A stretch of DNA of 64,000 nt from Allodiplogaster sudhausi (taxonomy: Eukaryota; Nematoda; Chromadorea; Rhabditida; Diplogasteridae): positions 62,001 to 126,000 of the forward strand of contig CALZFC010000246.1 in the NCBI GenBank assembly GCA_945643635.1. Direction: 5' to 3'. A program made the position numbers and the translations under genes. Numbering within the stretch: the first letter of the stretch is position 1; every line of letters begins with the position of its first letter. This document shows positions 1-13,109 of the stretch, piece by piece. The notes beneath the pieces were generated by a model, which worked only from the letters and a program-made list of their open reading frames with translations, made no database searches and had not been told where the DNA came from.

Positions 1-210
1 AGTCTGGAGGAAGGCTGCGCGATGTGGCAGAGAGAGGAAAAAGAGGAGGAAAGGGGGAGGAGAGCTCAGAAAGGGAGACAAACTCAATCGGGTGCCCTTC
101 TCCTGGTCGGCCGATCGCCGAGTGGGAAAGAACACGGAGAAGAGGTGCGGGTGTTCTCACGCCCATTTCATCTGCCATAAAAAGACACTGATAGACAACG
201 CGAGACGGAG

Positions 211-340
211 TTGGAGAGAGAGAGGATTGAGAGAGAGAGAGAAAGGGAAATTGGGAGAGAGGATGAGGAGAGAGAAAGAGAGAGAGAGAGAGAAAGAGAG
301 GAAGGGAAATTGGGAGAGAGGATGAGGAGAGACATTGAGC
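211..340. repeat. GA tract with a 60 bp duplication
   Basis: Almost pure purine on the plus strand. gggaaattgggagagaggat occurs twice, 60 bp apart. Confidence 0.8.
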
Positions 341-487
341 TGGAGATAAGCAGGCCCATATCTCGCCAGACATTCTATCTAATCAGATACATGCGAGATA
401 CTTCCTGGAGGGCCGAACAATATCGATGCGTCATTCAGGCTTTATCCGCTCCATAACAATGGGTTGGAAGGGAAAGTATCTCCAGAG

Positions 488-592
488 ACAGAGAGCGAGC
501 GAGAGAGAGAGAGAGAGAAAGAAAATGAGAGAAAAGAGAGAGAGAGAGAGAGAGAGAGAAAGAAAGAAAGAGAGAGATAGGGAAAGAGGGAT
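488..592. repeat. GA-rich microsatellite
   Basis: Interrupted (GA)n and (GAAA)n purine tract. Confidence 0.85.
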
Positions 593-767
593 AGCAAAAC
601 AAGCGAGAGAGCTAAAATAACGAGTGAATTGGGCGGAAGAGGAAAAAGTCACTTGAACCTTTTGCCGTATGGCCACTCAGCTCATTATGGGCAGTCGGAG
701 AGGATCGTGAGGGGAGAATATGGCGAGAGAGGTGGATGTGCTTATGGCCCCGTTGTCTTCTAGTAGT

Positions 768-808
768 TCTCCCTCTCTCCATCTCTACATCTCTCTATAC
801 CCTCTATT

Positions 809-856
<48 letters not shown>

Positions 857-1110
857 CTTGATTCCGTCTGCCGCACAGAGTAATCCGTACGGTGAAGTCT
901 GCCACAATACACGACAGTTATCTATCAGTCACTCGCTGCCCCTCCTCCCCCTATTTGTTCCCTCCTATAACCCCTCGCTCCCTCCCTCTCTCTCCCTTTC
1001 TATGTACCTCTCATATCTCTATCCCCTTCTGTCTCACTCCCCTCTCTCTATCCCTTTCTCTCTATCCTCTCTCTCTCTATCCCCTTCTCTCTCTCTCTCT
1101 CCTCTCCATT
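768..1110. repeat. CT-rich microsatellite pair
   Basis: (CT)n at 805-858 and a looser CT-rich tract at 960-1110. Yields only SLSLS-type frames. Confidence 0.8.
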
Positions 1111-2202
1111 ACATATTGATGAGAGCGTGCCATTGCTCTCTCGGTTCCCGAAACCAGCCGGTGGAGCTCCAACGCAAGCCTCCGAGGTCGTGCACCGGGA
1201 AAAGTTGGCAGCATGAGGCCCGATAAAAAGTAAGGGTCCCCCGGGCACATAGCACACTGCGATAAGAAAAAGAGAGGCCCAGAGAGAAAGAGTGAGAGAG
1301 CGAGAAAGAAAGAGAGATTCACACATATGCCCTCAAAAGGCTCGAGTTTCCGACACAATGAGGTTACATAGATGTGAAGGTTACGGAGGCGAATGAAGTA
1401 TGCGAGTGCAGCGCCAGAGGGCAGTTGGCAAAGAGTAGAAGAGCAAACAAAAGGAGGAGAGCGTGCCGAAAGAGGTGGTGGTGGCAGGTGCATTAGCAAA
1501 TTATCATTTCAGAGAAGTGGGGGGGGGGATGGCAGAGGCAGTTCACGCAGAAGTATTCACTTGACGAAAGGGAAAGGGGGCACATTCACGTTGATTATGG
1601 AGAAGCAGCGACACGCTCACAATTATGGCCGAACTCTGGCATATCATCTGTTTCACAGTTTGTGTGTTTCTGGTTCACATTTCATCCGATACATTCTCAT
1701 AAGAAAGTAGAAGCACTTATGTATGCAACGATGTAAAAAAGTGGGCAACAGTACTGTGGTTGTAGTCAATATCTCTTGCGCGAAATATATTTTTTTACAT
1801 ATGTGTATATGTATGAAGTTGAGAAAATGACAATGACGGTGTGACAGAGAGAGAATGGTAATATTTGTTATCGCTTCCTCTGACACTTCTTCCCCTTTCT
1901 TGCCTTCTTCTTTTAAGCATCGATTCCGCTTCTGAATTCATCATTGTTGCTGTGCGAAGAAGGAGAAGAAGACCAGCTGACTGTCGAGGCCGGAGACAAA
2001 TGGCCTAGGGCTTCTTTATTCGTGGCTGAGGGACACGAAGAGGTGTGGGAAGAAAGATTGAGGGGGGAGTAAGACGAGAACACACTGGCAGGAGCAGTTG
2101 TTGCTCAAGACGTCCACTCCCCTAATGGAGAAGCAAAGCGGTCGCATTATCTTTGGAGCGCATCAGAAGGGATTTATTCGATTCATCCTAATTCTTCATG
2201 AA

Positions 2203-2330
2203 AGGGAGAGAAAGAGAGAGAAAGAGAGAGAGAGAAAGAGAGAGAGGTAGACGAAGGAGAGATAGAGAGATAGACTGGTAGAGGGGAAAGAGATAGGGAA
2301 AGAGAGCGAGAGAGAAAGGAGAAGAGCCAT
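2203..2330. repeat. GA-rich microsatellite
   Basis: Interrupted (GA)n. Confidence 0.8.
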
Positions 2331-2684
2331 CGACAATTCAATTAGTAAGTGCAGCTGTAGCATCGTTCCTTGTTTGCACGATAAAATATCATTGATCTCT
2401 CTCTCTTTCTCTCTCGCACCTTTCCCTAATTCTGTCTGTTGTTCAACTATGAGCATGAGCTCCTCTATTTATCCGAGGCAGAAAGAAGAATGAGGAGAGG
2501 TTCAAAGAGGCCCTAAACGAGTAGACGTAGTCGGAAGTGTCAGAGGTGGCCCGTGCCCCATGGATAGCCCCCCCCCAAGACATGCGAAATATTGTGGCAC
2601 TCTCTGAATGGCGCGTGCGCGTCGTGAGTGGCACCAGACGGCCAACCACTACTCAAGGACTCGGCAGCTCAGCCTGTTCAAGTG

Positions 2685-2828
2685 GGGAGAGAGGAGAGAG
2701 AGAGGAGAGAGAGAAAGAGAGAGTGAGAGAGAGTGAGAGAGAGGGAGAGAGAGTGAGAAAGAGGGAGAGAGAGAGTGAGAGAGAAAGTGAGAGAGAGGGA
2801 GAGAGAGAGAGTGAGAGGATAGAGAGGA
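2685..2828. repeat. GA-rich microsatellite
   Basis: (GA)n with regular GTGA interruptions over about 140 bp. Confidence 0.85.
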
Positions 2829-3336
2829 AATAAGGAATAAGGGGTGAGAAATAATAAGAGAATCATGAGAAGGCAGACAAAGAAGAGCTTCTGCGTCAGT
2901 ACAGGGAGAAAATAGCAAGCTCAGCATCAAAAAATAAGGAAAGAAGACTTTAGTTTGGAGAGAGAAAAAGGACTAGCTGCAAAGGGAACTCTGCTATCCA
3001 GGAAGGGAAAGCAGGAAAAGGAAAAGGCTCTGCCAAGAGTGAGAGGAGGTGTCATGAAAGGGGAAGGGTCATAAGAGGCCCCTCCAGGGGATGCCGGCGG
3101 TGGTGATTTGTCTACCCCGGTAGGCTATGGAGAGAGGGAGAGCGAGGCCCTTCGCAGTGCCGACTTATTGCTTACTGCGGAGTGCGCAGTCAGAATTGCA
3201 ATGGCCGCAGCCTGATTTGACTGCGAAATACGACCTCAGCAGATCTTTCCGCCTCCTCGCTCTTTTTCCTCTCCTCATTTCCTCCACTTTCTTCTAGTTC
3301 CTCCTCTTATTTCATCCCCGCACGCCCACTCTTTAC

Positions 3337-3372
<36 letters not shown>
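3337..3372. repeat. (CT)n microsatellite
   Basis: About 17 pure CT units. Confidence 0.9.
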
Positions 3373-5960
3373 AGCCCTCTTTTCCTCTTCCTCTCACTCT
3401 CTAGCCCCTTTCTGCTCTTCCGCTAACAGCGTCAGAAGCCATGCATCCAGGAGCATGAACGACCGACCAAAATTAAGGTCGTGAGCGGTGGTGAAGGCGC
3501 GGTCGCGGTTTGTCTGCCATATGCACACCCATGACAATGGGAGAGAGAGGGAGAGAGAGATACAGAGAGACAGAGAGAGTGAGAGAAAGAAATAGTAAAA
3601 ATGAGAGAGTGCGAGAGGGTGAAAGAAATGTATGAAAAAGGAAAAGAAGGTATGGCAGAGAGTATGTGAGGCAACGAGGGAGAAACGTTAAAAAGGAATT
3701 CGAGCAAGCTGGAGAAGGTCGTAGATATTGGAGAAACGCCAAGTGAAGAGCGGCGACATCTCCACGGTCGCTCACTCCTCTTCGTTCTCTCTTCAAAGTA
3801 GAGGGAAAGGGGAGAGAGAGAGAGAGAGCGAGAGAGAAAGAGAGAGAGAGAGAGTAAAGAGGAGAACAAAGAGAAACAATGAAAATGCGATAGCGAACAG
3901 ATAGAAAGAGAAAAGCGAGAATAAATGTCGACTATTACATGACACGTAATGAATGCCTGGAAGAGGCCGAGATGAGCAGCTTGGACAAGCTCGCTCTCTT
4001 ATGAGAAGTGCAAGGAGAAATGAAGCAGGCGCAAGGGCAAGAAAAATAAATAAAGGACAGAGAAGGGGAACAGGCTCAGAGTTATTCCAGGCCAAGATTC
4101 AAGAAGACGAGGGAGATGAGCAACTCGCGGCAGAAGGGGTGACTGGCAGAGAAGAGCAACCACTCTCGGATTACGGGAGGGAAGAGATCAACGGCAAATT
4201 GGCACGCGAGAATGACGACTGGAGAGAACTTAGGCACTGAGATTGACATAGACAAAAAGGAAAGAGAAAGAGTGAGAGAGAGAGACAAAAAAGTAGAAGG
4301 AGTGTTCGACACGCTTGATGGACTTACGCCTTCGTGGACCGAAGATGAAGGAGAAGAGAAAAGAGGAAGAAGAAAAGGAAGAGGAGCCGAGAACGGAAAG
4401 AAGAGTACTCTTGCCACTTCGGCAGACCACGCAGAAACATTCAGGGGCCAGCTCACTTTGGCTATCTATGGAACCGCAAGGGGTTCTGCACAATCATACA
4501 TATGTATCTAGTATGTTTATACTTGCATGCATAGGGCATGCATATTATAATTTTTATTTTCTTATTACTAACAGAGGAAGAACACAAAGTCGGCTGCATA
4601 ATGTTTCAACGAAAGCAAAGCTAAAAGGAGAGAAAGCGGATTATGCGAGCTAAAAAGAAGATGCATGAAAACATACGGGAAAATACTGCATTGTTATGGA
4701 CTGAACTACGAAGCAGCGAGAGTGAAGATGGAAATACAGGGAGAGAGGAAAGAAGAACGGAGAGATGACAAGAGGGAAACCATAGATAGGTAGAGAGGAA
4801 GAGAGAGAGAGTGAGATAGGGAGCGATTCCTCATAAAGCCAAATGATGCATTTGATTCAGCATTGCTGACAAGCGCTGTAGAGGGCGATCCACTGAAGAA
4901 GAAAACTTAGTCGGAAAGGATAAAAATTAGGCAAAACAGGAGCTTTAAAAAAATTCGAGAGATATATGAAATAATATTAACCATGCGTGTACGAAAAAAA
5001 TATATCGAGCGAAATGCAACGAAAGGGAATATTTGCTGAAATTATAGTTTAGTACGCCTACTATTTTTATTTTCTTCAGATATAAAAAGAAGACAGTTTA
5101 ATATGTCTCCGCGCCCCTGAAATGCCAATTATTGCGAAATTGATATTTCGAGAAGATAAATGTCGTGTTCAGGGGCGGACGTGGATGTGGAAAACAAATA
5201 GAGAGGTGCACCACTCATACGGCATAATACATCACCAAGCCAAATTTCACATTTCGTTGTCAGAGAGCTAGGATAAGAAGAGAGCTTACGAAACGAATAT
5301 GTAGCATTGAAGGAAAAATGGTTTATTGTCGTTTCCGAATTATTTCAATGATTCTATCTATTAAATATTGAAGGAGTCATTTCTTTGAAAGAATCAAAAT
5401 ATATATAAATGCAAGAGATAGAACTTTTTTGCATGATTTGATGGAAGGGACTGACCGAAAGGAAGTTCGAATCGCGCGTCCACGAGGAGATTGTGTCCGG
5501 TTGGTCGGCTCGTTCCCACTGTCTGGCCATTCCGCGTCTCCAGCTCGTGGTCAATCTACAACCACATATAATAGCTTTGTTATATCCATTGAAGATATTT
5601 CTCCTTAGACACAATAAACAGTTATGTATGTATGTACGTATGGGTATAATATGTACAAGATCTGCATCTAACAATTAGTGAAATTTAGACATCTAATCTG
5701 ATGTGTATAATTTTTTAAATGTAAGTTTCTAGCCTGAATTAGGTGTATGTACATATTCAAATATGTACATACATACATATGTATTCCTTCTCGGATCTTG
5801 TTTCATTTCATATGCAGCACTGAAAGAGCTGAAGAGCGAGACAGGTAAACAATTGCTGGCATATGCTCACCCATTTACATATTATATCATGCATGTCTAT
5901 ACATGCCTATTGAGACTTTCATTATTCACTGAGCACAATCCTGGTACAACTCAGTAAATG

Positions 5961-6160
5961 AAAAAAGGCTGATTAAATGGATTGTTCGACAAAAAAGGCT
6001 GATTAAAAGGATTGTGCAAGAAAAAAGGCTGATTGATGGAATTGTGCACATGCAAAGGCTCATTAACAGGATTTCACGGGGCGAAAGTCTTATTGACAGG
6101 AATTTCGGGAGCAAGGCTTATTAACAGGATTCTGCAAGTCTAATTAACAAGATTTCGAAA
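5961..6160 (+). repeat. Tandem 30 bp minisatellite, about 6-7 units
   Basis: Units of the form aaaaaaggctgattaaa followed by ggattgtgc. They are well conserved at the left and decay rightward (ggctcattaacaggat, gtcttattgacagga). The array starts right after tcagtaaatg. An inverted relative lies at 9008-9113. Confidence 0.8.
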
Positions 6161-6769
6161 TTTGGAAAGCTGGCTATGTGGATTCTCTTCATTTTATGTA
6201 TATTCGTGTTTCTCTTTACTTGTCTTTTTTATTTGGCGCCTATAGACATACTATAATGAAGAAGCTTCTTTTATCAGGAAGTACGCTGTGTCGCCGATCT
6301 TACTTGTAGTTTGATGTTGTTGCTGCCAACAAGTGAGCCAAGAAAATCTCGCACGTTTGGCAATTCTCGTTCCCTTTGAGGTTTTCCTGCTTTTATCCCT
6401 TTTATTAGAAAATGTTTTTTTTATTACATATTTATTCGAACATTTCTCTTTTTTTGTCGGATTCAAGAGGATGGTGCTGACCCTGCCGTTCTCGTACTTG
6501 CCATGACGCAACTAGAACCTTCTCGTCGTTCTTTTCGCTAGTTTATGATGATTATTTTAACAGTTGCCAGTGTTATTCCTTTTAGAATGAAGTAAGGTCG
6601 TCAACAGAATCTAGTGACTGCAGTACGCGAAGTGCGACTCTGATTGGTGTCGCACCTAGCGATATTCATGCGAATGATAACAATAAGGTTTTGCTCTTTT
6701 TGTTTTAGCTAACTTGTTTCCATTTTCTGTTTCTGATACCCATTTTCTTCGAAAAGAAGAATAAGCTAT

Positions 6770-7843
6770 ATGGCCAGCGAAACTCGCTTGATTGAGGTGA
6801 TGGAGCGCGTATGCAAGAAGCGCGGTCTCGATCGCACATGCGGGCTGCTCGATCAAGAATTCAAGGTTGAGAGAATGTTTTTATTTGTCGTAATTATATA
6901 TGGTGTTTATACATAGGTGATTCAAGTTGAATTAGAAGTATGAGGATATGTAGCTGCTTTTCTTTATTTATGCAACAGCTGGTGGAACTCTAAAGATTTT
7001 GTGACCTGTGTACCCGCTTTGTTACTGAAGCCGTTACTACTTTCGTTAGCTTTCCTGTTGAAAAGGGGAAGGGTTTATTTAAAAAAGAATAAAGAAAAAG
7101 AAAAGCTTTTTTTGAGAAACTAGAGGGTTTTTGTTGTATTTAAGTAGGCTTGTTGAAAGCGAGAAACTTGTTTTTTTATAATCAACTAGCTTTCTTCAGC
7201 CTGATGGAACTCTCTGAGCATAGTCTTCGCCGGCGATGCACCGGTCGAGCACTCCTCCTGCTCATCTATTGCGGAAGCATTCGAAAGAGGTTTTTTTTAT
7301 ATTTGTTGGTGAAGTTTTATTTACTTCACAGGGTTACTGTATACTTTATACCGTATCTTAGTCGTGAACCACAACCTTCTTACAAAATAATTTTGCTAGT
7401 TCGCGAACTTTAATAGTATTTTATTCAGCAAACAAATATTCTTTGTTTACTAGGTTCGTGCTGCGCTGCCTTGCTAGAGGTCCGCAACGCGACCGCACTT
7501 GCAGCCTCCTCATTGTCATCAGGAAGGTAAGCGTGCGGGCTATATATATTTTTTCTTTTTATTTGGTTTCATCTTGTATTCCGATTTTTCCTCCGCAGTG
7601 TTGAAAATTTGCAATGTCTTACCTTTTGAGATGCCCTGGCGGAGTGTGCTTCCCTTGATGGTTTGCCTGACGATCTCCTCAGCCTCTCCTCCCTCCACGC
7701 TAGAATGGCTGATCTGCTTCAGGAGAACAACTACGATGCGGTTGGATATTTCTTGCTGCTTTTGGTCTATGTTATATCAATGTCTCGTTAGATTCTACTC
7801 CAAACACTTTCGGTAGATGCCATTATCCATTACTTACTCCCCC

Positions 7844-7883
<40 letters not shown>

Positions 7884-10800
7884 TCCAGACAGTGCTCTCT
7901 CCTCTCTCTGATGATGCCTGATGTCCTGACAGGCCCTTTGGTTGCCCGCCGCGTCGGCTTCAGTGACTCTTTCTCGCGACTCGGTTATGAAAGAACTGCG
8001 AGAAGCCAACTTCGACCTCGCAGTCACGGGACTCTTCGATCTCTGCGGGCTTGGTTCGTTGACCCCTTCCCTTCCCTCCCTCCCTCTCTTTTCTCCAGGT
8101 CTGTTACAAATCCTAAAACCCATAAATTCATTACGTTTAGTTCAAATATGTATTTGAAACAATTAATTCTTTTTAATTATTTAAAATACTTATGAAAAAC
8201 TATATTGGTAATGCCAGATGACACACGGAACTCCGCTCGAAGCTGGAGCTGCTCAAGTCGCGGATCGATGGCTGGGAACGAAGCGATCGGAGTGGAAGTG
8301 GTGGTGGCCAGCCAGGCAAGGCCGTCCCCCTCTCCGCCGCAGCCATCATCGATCTCTTTGCCGCCTCCTGACCCTGAGAGGGTGCCATCAATGACCCTAA
8401 CAAGGGTCCTCTCATGCCCCTCCCATGTCCATTCCCACCCTCTCCCTCCCTTGCCGTACAGTTTTTGTGTCCCTTCTCTCATGCATTGATTGTGCGTCCC
8501 TGTTTTGTCATATAAACTTCGTTGCCGGTCATGGTCTTTCTTTTCTTCTCTCTTTTTCTCTTTTCCTCGCTTCTCTCTCGCTCTCACCTTGTCCCTGATT
8601 GTCACACGCCTCTTATCATAGAGGCACTTATAGCATACGGTTATGTAACAAGGCCACTCCTTCTTGCACGTGGATCTGTTTTATGTCTTAGTTTTTTTTC
8701 TATAGGTCGCCCCTTCCCATTTTTTTCTTGTTCTGTTTTGCCGTTCTATTCTAGGGAATCCATAATTTTTTTCCTTTTTTCTCGCATTCAAACAATATTA
8801 GCTCATGTCGATGCCTACTAAGCTGTCCTTCCATGTACTAAGTGTATTACTGAGTGACTAACCTATACTTTTTAGACCGTTATTGTAATATTTCTTACAC
8901 TTTTAACGTTTGTAAGCCACACATAAAGACAGTTTTATTAATGCGCTTCAACCGCAATGAAATATGCAGCCCTGAGAAATTAAAGACAGTGCATGGTGCA
9001 TTTCACAAAAAGAATCCTGTTAATCAGCCTTTCAGCGTCGTGAAAAAGGCTTATTGGCAGGCCTTTTAATAAGCCTTGCGCAATCCTGTCAATAAGCCTT
9101 TTTTCATTTACTGAGAAGAAGAAGAGAATGGAAGTAGAATGGCTGCGTAACCTGGAGCCATTTGCCTTCTCCTGGCTTGGCTGCGTATTGCATGGCCGTG
9201 AGTGGGATGTAGTGCACTCCGAGCAGCTTGTCCCACAACACGCCCTTGCTCCACAACTCAATCGTCAGCCCTTCGTCTAGCCGGTTCGTCTCACTTCAAA
9301 TATTTTATTTAAAAAAAACCTTATTTGTATCGCTTATGTTTACATTCAAGCTATTTATTGTCTGCAAATGCAATTTCAGAAAGGACGTACAAAATGAATT
9401 CCTGCTCCCAGCAAGGAAGATTTCCCTTGACTGCGATTGTCGTCGACTTCACATTTTGCAGCTTGACGGTGACGTAGGAATGGAATTCATCTGAAGGCAG
9501 CAGGAAATACTAATCCTCTCTTCAAGTAAAGCTTCTCAATAAAAGAACCCTTTTTATCAAAGTTCATTCCTAGTAGTCACTTGGAGATTTATATGTATTT
9601 TAAAACAGAGGCTGAGCTAAGAAAAGAAGAAAAAATGAAGACGATATGTAAATTTGTTTGCTTGTTGAGACAGAAAATATTTGTCTTAGTCTTGCTGATT
9701 ATATACATACATATGATGTTGGCAAGGTAAAATATCTACAACTGAATCAGAAATCCTTCCCCCCCCCCACCCCTCCCGAGAATTAAAGTTGGGCATTCCT
9801 CTCAGATTCGAATGTTCCTCTATCATAATTCTCTTAATCGCAAATGCCATCATGTACGCCAACTTCGGCTTTCCAACATTTCAGACACGAAGAAGGAACA
9901 GACGAATCATGGAGACACCGGAAAATGGAACCAGATGAGGACAAAGCCGAGGAGAGAGAACAGCGATACATGAGAGAGTGAGAGAAGTGTAAGACAGTGA
10001 GAGAGAGAGAAGAGAGAAAGAAAGAGTGCGAGTTCACAGAAGAGAAATCGCGCGTGGCGCCCTCGGGGGCTTTCGCATGCATTCCAAACGACAAAAAGGC
10101 CTCCTTGGCTATTTTGTCTTCCGTCTCTTTTGTCCATTCTCGTTCTCTCTTCGTGGGAATGGCCAGCGAATGCTTCTTCGCCACTTTTAACATCTTTGTA
10201 TGTACTAACAAATTAATCTATTTTTCTTAACTCACAAGAGAAATTGTTATTTTGTTATCTTTTTTCAACGCCTCGTTTCTTTGAAGAGGGCAACGGAATT
10301 CATAGCCCCTTCAAAGATTCTCCGGCCAAAGGTCAAAAGATCTCTTCCCTTCCTCCTTTCGTTCCATCCTCGTGCATCGCAGCTTCTATTAGAGAAATGA
10401 GAAGAAATATGGAAGAAGCAAACCGAGGGAAGAGAAAATGTCAACATCTAAGAGAGCAAAAGGAAATACGATGCAGGAGAAGAAACTTCCGCATTTCGAT
10501 TCCAGAAGTGTTCCTCTGGTCATCTCTTCCGAGCCATTGAAGGGACAGAACAGTAGCAGCAGATATGAATATCAGCTCCATGTCAAATACACAACGACCC
10601 CTCTCTTAAAATAACAACAACAGAACAAGAATGGAATTAGCAAAGCGATAAATGCCGTTCTTCTTCCATTCTCTTGGCTTTCTCGTAATCAGGCGAATAT
10701 TTTCCGCCCGGGACTATCCGTCAAACATTCAAATTCTCATCGTCGTACCTCCATTTTCGTTTCATGACAGTCTGCCTCTTCCACAAAAGACAAAAAACAG

Positions 10801-12015
10801 ACTCCGGCAGTTCAGTTCCTGCTCTATTTGAGGCGAAATAGCAACTCGGAATTAAAATGAAATGGGGTCATTCTCATGAGTTCTTCAGATAATTACTGCC
10901 TGCTGCCATTTCCGTTCCATTTTTTTGCCAGTAAATGGCTACTTTTATTGATGAGATGCGCATCCGAGTAGACTTCAACGAATTGAGAGAGAAGATCTCC
11001 TCGCTTACTCGAAAAGTTATAAAGAAGGTGCTCCTTGCGCATTATCTCGATGACTCCTTCTTGAGGTCGGCTAGTGTATGTCCCCTGAGGGAAGAGGCAG
11101 ACAGATGGAGGACAGCCGAACCCCCCCCCCCCACCAGTCATTTCCATTCGATCGCCTTGAATTACTGAGACAGACGAGAGACATGGAAGATAACGATAAT
11201 TAGAAGGTTAGAGACAGAAAAAGAAGGGAGCAAAGGAGATGAAACTCCAATGTGGAATGGAGTAGCTGCATGGCAAATGGATAGTGAAGGAAGAAGAAAA
11301 AGAAGAAGACATTATTCGAATGGCGTAGCAGCCTCCTTCTCTGAGGATCACACTTCTTATCTGTTTATCCTCATTATCTGAAGAGGGGCAGAGAAGCAGA
11401 GACATCTTCTGGTCTTGAAATAACTGAACGGTAGGAGCTTTGAATGGAAGATGCCGCCGGAGAGAAGGAAGCGCTATGAATGAGCACGCGAAGATGCACT
11501 AGAGACCGCACCAAAAGCGGGCCTAGCGGCCTCCCCCTCCCTCCCCCCACGCAGACCACAAAAGATGACGTCAACAACGTGAATTCAAATAATGTATTCA
11601 AGGTATCACATGTCGAGGCAGCCGAGGCATCTTTTGCCTCCCAGTACCTACTTGAAACATGTACCCAATTATTTATGTACATACACATACATATGTATCT
11701 TCTTTGTGCACCGGGGATTTCCCATTGACATCACCACTGCAGATGAAGCAGAATGAACGGAAGTCAGAGTGGACTTCTCGTTCACTCTGCCACTCTTCAA
11801 TGGAAGTGGACGTGGAACAAGAAAAAATCTGGAGTGGGAATAGGAGAGACGAGAGAAGAAGAGAGTGCGTCGTGCATATTTCATATTCGTTCTTGTGTAC
11901 TTCTGTCCGTGCACTTTGCTATTGCCGTGAGGAAACGTGCATCCACCATTCCCATACGAAAAGGCATGTCATCCGTGTTACTAACTTTCTATTTACTTAC
12001 TTTGGCTCTCTCCCT

Positions 12016-12053
<38 letters not shown>

Positions 12054-13069
12054 GCCACACTTCCTTTCTCTGGCCAAATATCGGTCTCTTTATAACTCTC
12101 TCCGTGCCGCTCAATCAGCGGTGAATAGATTGACCGGGTGAAGCTACGGCCGCTAACGCAATCTTCTGAACCCGGGACATTTCAGGCCGGAATTGTTAGC
12201 CGAGAAGAGAATAGTTAGCGAGAGAGAGAAAAGAGGGAAAGAGAAAGAGAAAATGAGAGAAAGAGAGAAAGAGAAGAGAGAGAAAGAGAGTCTTGGCCAC
12301 AATCTGTTTGCAAGCAACAAGCAGGTGGAATGCAGCATACGGAATATCTCCTTGCTCCCTTTCTCTCTCGCTCTCTCAATCTGCTCGATCCCTCTTCTTC
12401 TCCCTCATGACATTTCCCACAATGCCATCCGTCGAGGGAAGGCTGCACATGTGATTCCATGAACACTTATCAGCGGCTGCGCAATGAGAAAGGGCAAGGG
12501 AAAGACACGGCCATTTCATACTACATTTGTGTGTATGCATCCACTGGCAGAGCTGCCAATCTCTTCTCGAGTTGGAAAGACATTTCAGTCTGCCGCCGAC
12601 TCATTCGTTCGTTGCGGCGCGAAATGACATGCAAATTGGCAAAGTGCCAAGTGGAAAGTGGAAAAGAGATTGAATGACGTCATCACAGCCAGGGGCATGA
12701 GAGTTCTCACTTTGTCTTAGTCACTCGTTATCTTGCAAGAAAGGCATGAATATCACTGTCATTGAGAAGAGTGTTCACTGGAACTGGTCAACGCGGGAAA
12801 TGGAGTATTTTGGCTTTAGAGTTGCCGTAGTCTGCCAACCGATATACGGATTATATTAAGCTTATCCGCTTGAGATGCGACATCGGAATGTCATTTTGAT
12901 GTGTGAAATCGCGAGCCGGAGAAGAATGCAGAAAAGGGATGTCTGATGCACTGCTTTTCATAAAAGCAATGTTATCTACCTACACCATTGTGAATCTCTA
13001 GAAACACACGGAAATTGAAGGCGAAGCATGACAGAGAGACATCGTGAGAATGAAAGAGACTGAACGATG

Positions 13070-13109
<40 letters not shown>

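Larger units (their letters stand above)
1..6650. other. Gene-free repeat-rich region
   Basis: Purine (GA) and pyrimidine (CT) tracts alternate with ordinary sequence. Long frames here are SLSLS or RERER strings from the repeats. If unc-13 continues left, as it must, this is intronic. At 244-273 and 304-333 a 30 bp string is repeated with 60 bp spacing inside the GA tract. Confidence 0.6.

Noticed and set aside
211..340. CRISPR-like array
   Set aside because: The repeated units are low-complexity purine DNA with no spacers, in a eukaryotic genome.
7930..8160. Plus-strand UDP-glucuronosyltransferase-like exon ([15 protein letters not shown])
   Set aside because: The upstream island has an in-frame TGA, the N-terminal half of a UGT is absent, and the minus strand fits unc-13 with phase-consistent splice sites. 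Kept only as an ambiguity.
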